A DNA stretch of 47,629 nt from positions 1 through 47,629 of the forward strand of contig NZ_BLJG01000017.1 of the NCBI RefSeq assembly GCF_009932375.1. Direction: 5' to 3'. The notes under the pieces were generated by a model, which saw only the letters and a list, made by a program, of their open reading frames with translations, searched no databases and was not told where the DNA came from. Positions 28,992-37,800 of the stretch are shown here, piece after piece. Numbering within the stretch: the first letter of the stretch is position 1; the number at the start of each line of letters is the position of its first letter. A program made the translations under genes and the position numbers. Source of the stretch: Pseudomonas juntendi (GTDB lineage: Bacteria > Pseudomonadota > Gammaproteobacteria > Pseudomonadales > Pseudomonadaceae).

Positions 28992-31900
28992 GTGAACCAA
29001 CAGCCCCTTGTCAGTATCGTCATTCCTGCGTTTAACCCACGTTATTTCAACGAGGCGCTGAAGAGTGCGCTGGACCAGACTTACCCGAATCTTGAAATAC
29101 TGATCGGGGACGATAGCGAAGGTTCTGCAATCGAAGCTATGGTCGAGGTCGCCAGTGGACGACTGCCTGGGCGTGTGCACTATCGGCGCAACCCGAGGCG
29201 TTTGGGTTTGGCAGCCAACGTGCTGGCCTTGCTCGAAGCTGCTCAGGGCGAACTGGTCAAAGTGCTGTGTGACGACGACCGCTTGCTGGCGCGCTGCGTG
29301 GAGCAGCAGGCTGCCGCTTTCCAGCATGCCGAAGTCAAAGTGTCGCTCGCTCAGCGGGTGTTCTGCGATGCGGGTGACTTCGTCTTGCCTCAGCGCCTGC
29401 AGAACGTGGCGTTCGCCAACACCGACAGCATGTTCAAGGGGTCCGATGTGCTGGCGATCCTGGCGGGCAGCCCGGTCAACTTCCTTGGCAATTTTTCGTC
29501 GGCGCTGTTCTATAGACGCGAAGCCGCGGAGATCCTCAAGGTTCTTATCAATCAGGAACAACAGTTCGAGGCACTGCTTGATCTGGTGCTGTTCGTTTGT
29601 CTGATGCGTCACGGTGAAGTCGCCGTCATGCGCAGCGCTGCTATTATCGAGCGCCTGCACCCGGAGCGACTCAGCCTGGATGACTCGGTCAAGGCATCCA
29701 CGCAGCAGGAGTGGGGGTGGCTCACGCAGATGCTCAAGGCCCGCGGTGGAGATGCACCAGTTGCTTCCGGCTGGGTGCGCTTTGTTGAAATGGCGCGAGT
29801 GTCTGAAGTGCCTCGGCAGTGGCAGGAACTGTGCCTGTTGCGCACCTTGTCGACTTGGCAGTGTCGCCTCAATGGCAGGGTTGGTAGCAACAGCGACAGT
29901 TATGAAGCTTTTTACCGCCAGTGGCTGCAGGACCGGCAGTTAAGTAGTGCGCAACTGCGGATGACCTCAGATGTGGTTGCCGCGTGGCCCGTGCGGCCGC
30001 GTATCGCGGTGATCGTGCGCGACCTCGATGGCGATTCGAAGGGGCTTGAGGTGACGTTGGCGAGTATTGCAGCTCAGCACTATGGCGCCACCACTACCAT
30101 AGTGGTCAGCGAGCTGGATTTGGCGGCACAAGCTGGTCGCGTAAGCCTAGCGCCGGCTACGGACTGGACGCGCCAACTGAATGAAATCATAGGCGGGCTG
30201 GATGCTGCCGATTGGATCTACCTGCTGCAGTCGGGAGACAAGCTTGCGCCGACCGCTCTGCTGGTCATGGCCGAGCGCGCGGCGCTGCAATCTTCCGTGG
30301 GCTGCCTGTACAGTGATGAGGGCGGCCTCAAGGAAGACGGGCCGTGTGAACCGGTGTTCAAGCCGGATTTCAATCTCGATCTGTATCGTTCCTATCCGTA
30401 TCTAGGGCGTACCCTGGCGTTACGGCGTGAATGGGTGTTGGCCCTTGGCGGGCTCGATGGTCGATATCGTGCGCTGGCCACCCATGATCTGGTCTGGCGC
30501 CTGGTCGAGAATGTTGGTCCCCAGGCGGTAGAACATATTCCAGAAATTCAGGTCCAGTCTGGCGCTGATTACGCGCAGTGGTTGTCTTCGCGCGATGTGG
30601 CGGAAGAAAGCGAGCTGGTTGTTGCCGCGCATTTGAGCCGACTGGGCGTTGCCCACCAGATCCGTCATGATGAGATGGCACTGCTCAATCGTATCGATTA
30701 CCTGCATGAGCAACAGCCACTCGTGTCCGTGCTGGTGTGCGTCGATGAGCGGCAGGCAGGTTTGCAGGCGACTCTCGAAAGCGTATTGCAGCATACCGCC
30801 TATGAGCGCTACGAGATCATCGTCGTGCACGATGATCGGGTAACGCCGGCAACATCGGACTGGTTGCGGCGGATGCAAGGGTTTTCCTCAATGTTGCGAA
30901 TCCTGCCAGTGGCGGGGGAATGCTCGGTCGCGCATATGCTCAACCATGCGGTTCAAGCCAGTCTGGGCGACTATCTGGTTACGCTGGGGTGCAGCTATTG
31001 TGTGCTGAACGACACTTGGCTTGATGAGTTGCTCAACCATGCCGGCCGCCCGGAAGTCGCCGCGGTGGGCGGCAAGCTGTTCGACAGCCAGGGCAACATT
31101 GCCAGCGCGGGCATGGTGCTGGGGGTGGGTCGGGGTGCGCAGGCGGCATTCGGTGGCGAGTCGGGTCAGGCGCGTGGCTACTTGCAGCGATTGCAGGTAG
31201 TACAGAACTGGTCGGCTCTGAGCCAGGATTGCATGATGCTTCGGCGAGAGGTAATCGACAGTCTGCAGGGTTTCGACGAGAAGAATCATTCGCAGGGGCT
31301 GGGGGATGTAGACCTGTGCCTGCGCGCTGCTGCCCAGGGTTACCTGATGGTCTGGACCCCTTACGCGCAATTGCAGCAAGCTGCCGTCAGCCTAATGGCG
31401 CAAGCGAATGATGATGGTCGGCGCAGCGTGCGCGAAGATGAGCAGTACCGCTTCTGTGAACGTTGGCTGTCGGCACTGGTGCGCGACCCTGCGTATAACG
31501 TCAACCTCAGCCTGTTGTCTGCGGACTTCAGCCTTACACCCACCTTGCGGGGCTCATGGAACCCGCTGATTTCACGGGTGGTTCCGAGCGTGTTAGGGTT
31601 GCCGATCAACGACTCGGCGATTGGTCATTATCGCGTTACCGAACCTTTGTTGCAGCTTGAGCAGGCTGGGCTGATTACGGGCTTTTCCAGCTACGAATCG
31701 ATGAGTACGGCGCAGTTGGCGCGAATGGCCCCCGATGTTGTCGTGGTGCAGTTACGTCACAATCGTGAGTCGGTTCAGGAAATCGAACGGATTGCGCGTT
31801 TCAGCAATGCCCGGCGGGTATTCGAAATCGACGATTATGTGATCAGTACCCCGGTCAAGAATACCCACGGCAGGAACAAGCCAGCGGATATCGAGCAGCA

Positions 31901-32570
31901 CTTGCGAGAAGCCATCGGGCTGTGTGATCGGCTGGTGGTCACGACCGAGGCCCTGGGTAATGCGCTCAGCGGCATGCACCGAGACATCCGGGTGGTACCG
32001 AACATGCTTGCACCGCACCTGTGGTCGAACCTGCCCAGGAGCCGCCGCGGGGTATCTTCCAAACCTCGTGTGGGTTGGGGGGGCGGGACCAGCCACAGTG
32101 GTGACCTGGAGATCATCGCCGAGGTAGTACGTGAACTTGCCGACGAAGTGGAGTGGGTATTCTTCGGTATGTGTCCGCAGGCATTGCGCCCCTTCATTCA
32201 TGAATACCACCCGGGCGTATCGCTCCAGGCGTATCCGGCCAAGCTTGCCAGCCTCAACCTCGACTTGGCCCTGGCGCCGCTGGAATTCCATATCTTCAAC
32301 GACTGCAAGAGCAACCTACGCCTGCTCGAATACGGCGCTTGTGGCTACCCGACCGTATGTTCGGATACCGCTGCATACCGCGGTAACCTGCCATGCAGCC
32401 GCGTTTACAGCAACAGCACTCAGGAGTGGCTCGAAGTAATCCGAACCCACCTCAATGACCCGGCTGCCAGCTATCGAATGGGTGACGCGCTGCGAGAGCA
32501 GGTCATGCGTGATTTCATTCTGCAGGGCGAGAACCTGCGGCACTGGCAGCGGGGTTGGCTTGCGGACTGA
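28992..32570 (+). CDS. Large multidomain glycosyltransferase, probable flagellin glycosyltransferase (Fgt1/FgtA-like)
   Basis: 1192 residues, GTG start with AAAGG upstream. Order: an N-terminal GT2 domain (about 5-230) with catalytic pattern 'GDDS' (D40-D41) and 'CDDD' (D94-D96); a degenerate GT-A region (about 336-560) lacking a clear DxD; a third GT2-like domain (about 576-830) with 'LVSVLVCVDERQAGLQATLESVL' and a 'GDVDLCLRAAAQGY' motif; and a C-terminal GT-B/GT4-like domain (about 857-1192, 'RVGWGGGTSHSGDLEIIAEV', 'DCKSNLRLLEYGACGYPTVCSD'). From position (between flgL and fliC), size and layout it should be a flagellin glycosyltransferase, like P. syringae fgt1 or PA1091. The first GT2 is the only clearly intact catalytic site. 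Donor sugar unknown. Confidence 0.85.
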   Translation: MNQQPLVSIVIPAFNPRYFNEALKSALDQTYPNLEILIGDDSEGSAIEAMVEVASGRLPGRVHYRRNPRRLGLAANVLALLEAAQGELVKVLCDDDRLLARCVEQQAAAFQHAEVKVSLAQRVFCDAGDFVLPQRLQNVAFANTDSMFKGSDVLAILAGSPVNFLGNFSSALFYRREAAEILKVLINQEQQFEALLDLVLFVCLMRHGEVAVMRSAAIIERLHPERLSLDDSVKASTQQEWGWLTQMLKARGGDAPVASGWVRFVEMARVSEVPRQWQELCLLRTLSTWQCRLNGRVGSNSDSYEAFYRQWLQDRQLSSAQLRMTSDVVAAWPVRPRIAVIVRDLDGDSKGLEVTLASIAAQHYGATTTIVVSELDLAAQAGRVSLAPATDWTRQLNEIIGGLDAADWIYLLQSGDKLAPTALLVMAERAALQSSVGCLYSDEGGLKEDGPCEPVFKPDFNLDLYRSYPYLGRTLALRREWVLALGGLDGRYRALATHDLVWRLVENVGPQAVEHIPEIQVQSGADYAQWLSSRDVAEESELVVAAHLSRLGVAHQIRHDEMALLNRIDYLHEQQPLVSVLVCVDERQAGLQATLESVLQHTAYERYEIIVVHDDRVTPATSDWLRRMQGFSSMLRILPVAGECSVAHMLNHAVQASLGDYLVTLGCSYCVLNDTWLDELLNHAGRPEVAAVGGKLFDSQGNIASAGMVLGVGRGAQAAFGGESGQARGYLQRLQVVQNWSALSQDCMMLRREVIDSLQGFDEKNHSQGLGDVDLCLRAAAQGYLMVWTPYAQLQQAAVSLMAQANDDGRRSVREDEQYRFCERWLSALVRDPAYNVNLSLLSADFSLTPTLRGSWNPLISRVVPSVLGLPINDSAIGHYRVTEPLLQLEQAGLITGFSSYESMSTAQLARMAPDVVVVQLRHNRESVQEIERIARFSNARRVFEIDDYVISTPVKNTHGRNKPADIEQHLREAIGLCDRLVVTTEALGNALSGMHRDIRVVPNMLAPHLWSNLPRSRRGVSSKPRVGWGGGTSHSGDLEIIAEVVRELADEVEWVFFGMCPQALRPFIHEYHPGVSLQAYPAKLASLNLDLALAPLEFHIFNDCKSNLRLLEYGACGYPTVCSDTAAYRGNLPCSRVYSNSTQEWLEVIRTHLNDPAASYRMGDALREQVMRDFILQGENLRHWQRGWLAD

Positions 32571-32797
32571 CTAACGTGGTGTTACGCAATCGGGCTGCTT
32601 ATGCAGCCCGATTGCGTTATGTCAGCTGTAAGGCAACCGCACAGTTGACTTGGCTCAATCATGGGCGTGGCACTTGCCGCCGTGTGGCATTGTCGGCTGC
32701 TCGTTGGCAGATATCTTGCTTTGTCCCCCGCAACGCCAAGCCAAGGTGGTGATTTTTTGACTGCGGCGCATCGGCATTGCAGGAACTAGGAGAAATC
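32571..32797. other. Intergenic region with a long perfect hairpin
   Basis: 227 bases between the large glycosyltransferase and the methyltransferase. A 15-bp perfect inverted repeat (32584-32598 and 32603-32617) with loop TTAT lies just after the glycosyltransferase stop. It lacks a downstream T-tract. The remainder must include any separate promoter for the downstream genes; none is recognised. Confidence 0.6.
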
Positions 32798-33568
32798 TTG
32801 AACGACTCTCGACGTATCAAGGGTAGGAACGTCGTCATCGATTACGACGCCACCCGCGCATTTTTCGAATCACGCGGGCAGCGTGAGTATTCCAATGTGC
32901 TCAGTGCGACCATGTACCAGGATCATGACGCCAAGCTGGTCGAACAACGCGATCTGGCCGAAAAAGCCGCGGTCGTGGGCATCCTGGACCTAGGCAATAC
33001 CCATCGGGTGCTCGACGTGGGTTGCGGTGTCGGTCGCTGGGCCTGGTTGCTTGCGCAGCGGTGTGAAGGCTTGCAGTACCTTGGTCTGGACTTCTCCGCG
33101 AGTCTGATCGAAAAAGCCCGAGCCGAAAGCGCCATCCGGCAATTAGAAAATGTGCACTTCCAAGTCATGTCGGCAACCGATATCCAGCCGCAGGCAATGC
33201 TGTTGCAAGGGGCTTTCGACCTGGCGCTGATCTCTGGCCTGCTGATTTACCTCAACGACAACGATTGCGTGAAGGTCCTGCGCGACACCGCACAACTGTG
33301 CAAGCCGGGGGGCGCGCTGTACCTGCGTGAACCTGTGGGCGTGGCCGAGCGCTTCACGCTTGACCGCTTCTACTCCGAAGAGCTGTCTGACGAGTATTCG
33401 GCGATCTACCGCACGGTGGACGAATTGCATGCCTTGATGGCAACGGCTTTCGCAGGTATCGGAATGACGGTCGAGCGCGAACAGTTACTTTTCCCGCAAG
33501 ATCTGGAAAAGCGGACCGAGACGCGCCAGTACTTTTTCGTATTGCGACGTGACGAGGGGGCGGTATGA
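32798..33568 (+). CDS. SAM-dependent methyltransferase of the flagellin-modification locus
   Basis: 256 residues from a TTG start (32798), supported by TAGGAG five bases upstream; a TTG at 32777 has no SD. Class I Rossmann methyltransferase: motif I 'VLDVGCGVG' (71-79), 'YLGLDFSASLIEKAR', and 'FDLALISGLLIYL'. An N-terminal 'VIDYDATRAFFESRG' extension occurs in glycan/sugar methyltransferases. Its stop overlaps the next ATG by four bases (ATGA). By order it resembles PA1088. Methyl acceptor unknown. Confidence 0.78.
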   Translation: MNDSRRIKGRNVVIDYDATRAFFESRGQREYSNVLSATMYQDHDAKLVEQRDLAEKAAVVGILDLGNTHRVLDVGCGVGRWAWLLAQRCEGLQYLGLDFSASLIEKARAESAIRQLENVHFQVMSATDIQPQAMLLQGAFDLALISGLLIYLNDNDCVKVLRDTAQLCKPGGALYLREPVGVAERFTLDRFYSEELSDEYSAIYRTVDELHALMATAFAGIGMTVEREQLLFPQDLEKRTETRQYFFVLRRDEGAV

Positions 33569-34170
33569 ACACGGCTTATTGTTTTGACCTCGATGGCACG
33601 CTCACGCGCCAGGAGCTATTGCCGCTGATCGCGTCCTCGGTCGGCCTGGAGGACGAAATCAGTGCGCTGACGCAAGCCACCATCGAAGGCCTGTTACCGT
33701 TCGACAAGTCGTTCAAGCTGCGCGTCAGGCTGCTACGCGATGCACGACTGGACTGGATTCACGAGGCCTTGGAGCGTGATGTTGAATTTGACGAGGCCAT
33801 CCTGGAGTTCATTGCCGCCCATCCTGATCAATCCTTCGTGGTTACGGGCAACCTCGATCTTTGGGTGCGGCCCGTGCTGGACAAGCTCGGCATCCGCAGT
33901 TTCACCTCGCTGGCTCGGCTGGATGAACAAGGGCAGTTGGATGGCGTGGAGCGCATCCTGCACAAGGGTGACGCCGTAAACAGCCTACGCTCTCGCTTCG
34001 AGCGCATCGTCGCCGTGGGCGAGGGGATGAACGATGTCGCCATGTTCGAGGCAGCCGACTGGCGTATCGCATTTGGCGGCGTGCATGCGCCAAACAAGGA
34101 GCTGGTGAAACTGAGTGATTTCGTTACTTACAATGGGAAGGCACTATGTCGCTTGTTAAGCACGTTGTAA
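33565..34170 (+). CDS. HAD-superfamily phosphatase (SerB-like)
   Basis: 201 residues. Nucleophile motif 'FDLDGTLT' (D8, D10), motif II 'FVVTGN', motif III Lys134 in 'HKGDA', and motif IV 'GEGMND' (E153, D157), where most relatives have GDGxND. A helical cap follows the first motif (about 15-75). Translationally coupled on both sides: it overlaps the methyltransferase by 4 bases and the nucleotidyltransferase by 25. Likely dephosphorylates a small phosphorylated intermediate. By position it matches PA1089. Confidence 0.8.
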   Translation: MNTAYCFDLDGTLTRQELLPLIASSVGLEDEISALTQATIEGLLPFDKSFKLRVRLLRDARLDWIHEALERDVEFDEAILEFIAAHPDQSFVVTGNLDLWVRPVLDKLGIRSFTSLARLDEQGQLDGVERILHKGDAVNSLRSRFERIVAVGEGMNDVAMFEAADWRIAFGGVHAPNKELVKLSDFVTYNGKALCRLLSTL

Positions 34171-34808
34171 TCAGCGCTGCCGGCATCGGCTCGCGCCTGG
34201 GTCTCAACAAGCCGAAGTGCCTTGTCGAGGTAGCGGGTCGTTCGCTGCTGGATTGGCATCTTTCACGCTTGCAGTGGGCCGAAACGGTCTGGCTGGTAGT
34301 CGGCTTTCATGAAGAGGACGTGATCGAGCACGCCATTGCGCTGCGCCCTGACCTGATCGTGGTACGCAATCCAGATTACGCACGCACCAATACCTTGCAA
34401 AGCATCTATCGGGTTTCTCGCCACCTGCGGGAGCGTATGCTGGTGCTCGATGCAGACACGGTTATGGAGCCTGAAAGCTTCAAAGCTTTCCTGCAAGCTT
34501 CTCAACATCACGAGCAACTGATTGGGGTTTCTCCCTATACCACCAGTGACGGCGTGCGTGTACTGATGGATGAAAAAAACGCGAATGTTTCAGGGTTCAC
34601 CCGCGAAACTCAGCACTCGATGGAATGGACAGGCATTGCCGTGATCAAGCCGGAAGTCATCTTCGACAGGCCCATGTACGTCTACGAAGCGCTGGAACCC
34701 TGGTTACCATTGCCTGCATTCGAACTCAAAGCGTTCGACATCGATACGGTCGAGGATCTGGATATGGCGCGTAAAGTCTTTGCGGCGGAATGGGGCAACC
34801 ATGATTGA
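34146..34808 (+). CDS. NTP transferase (sugar/choline-phosphate nucleotidyltransferase family)
   Basis: 220 residues. N-terminal nucleotide-binding signature 'ISAAGIGSRLGLNKPKCLV' (G13-K24) and metal-binding 'DAD' (102-104). Short length and the absence of a left-handed beta-helix resemble LicC/choline-phosphate cytidylyltransferase-like members rather than RmlA. It should activate a phosphorylated small molecule as an NDP derivative, plausibly CDP. It overlaps the HAD gene by 25 bases and the next gene by 8. By position it matches PA1090. Substrate not predictable from sequence. Confidence 0.8.
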   Translation: MSLVKHVVISAAGIGSRLGLNKPKCLVEVAGRSLLDWHLSRLQWAETVWLVVGFHEEDVIEHAIALRPDLIVVRNPDYARTNTLQSIYRVSRHLRERMLVLDADTVMEPESFKAFLQASQHHEQLIGVSPYTTSDGVRVLMDEKNANVSGFTRETQHSMEWTGIAVIKPEVIFDRPMYVYEALEPWLPLPAFELKAFDIDTVEDLDMARKVFAAEWGNHD

Positions 34809-37800
34809 GCAATCCTTCAACCGCTCCGCTCCTGGCACAGACGAGCAGACTTGCGCCACCCCGACTGTGACGGATCTGCTGCAATGCCTTGAGTCACAGG
34901 TATTGCCAGCTTTGCCAGTTGCCGGGCATCTGTTGCAGATCGGCTGCGCGGACCCAGAGCTGACGTTGCTGCTGGCACAGCATGCCGCACAGGTGGTGGT
35001 ATGCGAATGGCGAGATGAAGTGCTCGCAAAGGCGCGTGCCCTTGTCAGCCAGGCCGGTATCGAGCATGTGCGGTTTCATCAGGCGGTCGCCCTGGCATTT
35101 ACATCGGCAGAGCGCTTCGATGTGATCTGCCTGATGGGCGTGCTGGCTACGATCGATGATGACAATGACGTGGCTCGCCTGGTGTTGCATGCGCTGTCCA
35201 TGCTCAAACCCGACGGCCGGATCATCCTGCAGCATGATCCGGCGGACGTGAAGGCTGTGGGCGATGCTGCCGAGCGCTCTGCGCCCCGCTGTGTTGCGCT
35301 CGTACGGTCGCTTGGGTTGCGAGAGGTGTTCTGCCATCACTTGCAGGGGGCTGTGCTGTATGGGTTCGCGCCGATCCTTGGGAAGCTGCAGGCACTGCCC
35401 ATTGCAGGCCTGAGGGTGGCGTGCTACGGCAGCATGCCTTTCCACTTCCGCTCGTTGCGACCACTGGCAGCCTGCTTTGAAACCAGTTTACTGAGCCTTT
35501 CTATCGATGATGTCATGGCTTGGAAGCCTCAAGTCATCGTCGTTGCCGATGGTTGGTCGGTGGAATTCTGGCGTGATTACTGCGATGCGCACGGGGTGTT
35601 GTTGGTTGGCATGCGCCATGGCTCGGTTACCCGCTACGGTTTTGCCGAACCGCAGTATCGCTGTGCCGACTACATGTGTGGCAGCGTCTGGGATATCGAA
35701 GACACGCTGCTGTCCAATGTTCGCCCCCGTCATGGTTTCCTGCTGACGGGCAACGCCTGGGTCGACCAGGTCTTCCGCCTGGCCCCAAGGACGCATGCCC
35801 AAGGTGAGCCCACCATCCTTTTCGCACCGACTTATAACCCGGAGATCAGCGCTGCGGTCTACTTTGGCGACCGCGTGGTGTCTTTGATCCGTTCGGTGTA
35901 CCCGCGTGCGAAGATCATTATCAAGCCTCACCCCGCTATTGTTCAGCACGAGCACAGCTTTGTCGTCGACAAGGCGCTGTTCCGCAACCTCATGGGTACC
36001 TGGCGCGAACAGGCCGCAGCCGACCCCTTAGTGAGCCTGGTAGATGATCCCGAGGCCAGTATCGCTGACAGCTTTGCCGAGGCCGACATTCTTGTCGCCG
36101 ACAGGTCGTCCCTGCTGTTCGAATTCATGGTGTTGGACCGCCCGATCCTGTTGTATTCCAGCGAAAAGCGCGTGGGCCGTTGGCAATACAACCCTGACGC
36201 GCCAGGCAACGCCTGGCGTGATATCGGCATGGAGTTCGCAGACGATACAGCGTTTCTCGAGTTGCTCAGCGATGCCCATCATTGCCATGCAGAGAATTGC
36301 CGCGCCGCTCAGCGCGAGCGGGTCCGGCATTTGTACGGCGACTTCCAGGACGGCCGCTCGGTAGAGCGGGTTGCGGCTGCCATTGCCACGGTCCCGCGGT
36401 TGCATGTGATTGTGGACGGTCGGCTCGGCCTACGTCCCGAGGTGGTAGAAGCGCTGGATGACCGCTTGGCGTTCAAACGCATCTCCGTGCTCCAGGGGGA
36501 CGACAAGGGGGCTGCTGCAACTGCATGGTTGGCGCAGCGCTGGGCGGATGCCCAGCAGGATCTGGGCTTCATGCTCGTGGACGGGGAGGCCGCTTACATT
36601 CCTGGTAGCGCCCATCAGGTCAGTGATGGCCTTGCGGCATTGGCCAGTGGTGAATGCGAGGCGCTGGTGTTGAGCGAACCGCAGGCTTTGCCGGCGCCGA
36701 TGGCCAGTGCAGACAAGCAACAATGGATCAAGCAGCGCTTGCAAGCGGCGTTGGCACAGCGCCAAGGTCGTCAGGCATGGCAGTTGCTGCCGGCGCATGT
36801 CATGCACAGAGCGCTTGGGCAATTGCCCGAGTGCGTGGATGACGAGGTGTTCTCGGTCCTCTGGCAGACATTGGGGGCACATGGTGTCCACCGTGCGTGG
36901 CAAAGTGAACAGCTCAATGTGGTGCTGGGGCCTTCGCTTATTCGCGTGGTGGGTGCGCGGCAAGCGCAGTATTTGGCAGGCCCGCAGGCTTCGCTGCGGC
37001 TTCAGCCTGCCGTGCTCGGGCACGCACGTCAGCCAACCGGCGTGGAGGTGCTCCTGTGTTGTGCGGCCGGGCAACAGTACGATGTCTTCCCTTTTACCAC
37101 CGAGCTTTGGATCAACGGCCACCTGCAGTGTGAACTGCATTTCAGCGATACGCGTGCCCAGCGCGTGCTCTTGCCATACCGGCCAGACGAGCAGGGTACC
37201 ACCACGGTTGAGCTGCGCAGCGCTGGTGCATTCCCGGGCATGCCCGGGCTTGCTGGCCCTTTGTCATTGTATCTGGCATTCGTCGATCCGCAGCCTGTCA
37301 CAGGCCCATCGCAAGCCCATATCCATCAGATTTTCTATTCCGAAGAAACTCGAGCGATGCTCGAGCCTGGGTTTACTCCCTTCGACAATACCGGGCAGCG
37401 TCCCGATTGGGCCGAATACTGGCCGATGCGTACACTGCTGCTCGATAAGCAGCTGGACGAGAACGCGTTCTACGGCGTGTTGTCGCCAAGGTTCAAGCAG
37501 AAAACCGGCCTCAATGCCCAGCAGGTGCTTGAGTTTTGTAGCTCGGCACCTGCAGAAGCCGATGTGCTGCTGTTTCCGATGTTCTTCGATGAAAGTGCCC
37601 TGTACGAGAATGTCTTCATTCAGGGGCTCATCTATCACCCGAATATCTGGCCAGCATTTGTCGAGATGGCCCGTAGGCTTGCACCAGGCGTCGATATCGA
37701 AACTCTGGTAATGGATGCCCGGCACTCCCAGTTCTGCAACTATTTCATTGCTAAGCCGCGCTTCTGGCGCCACTGGCTAAGCCAGGCCGAAAGCATTTTC

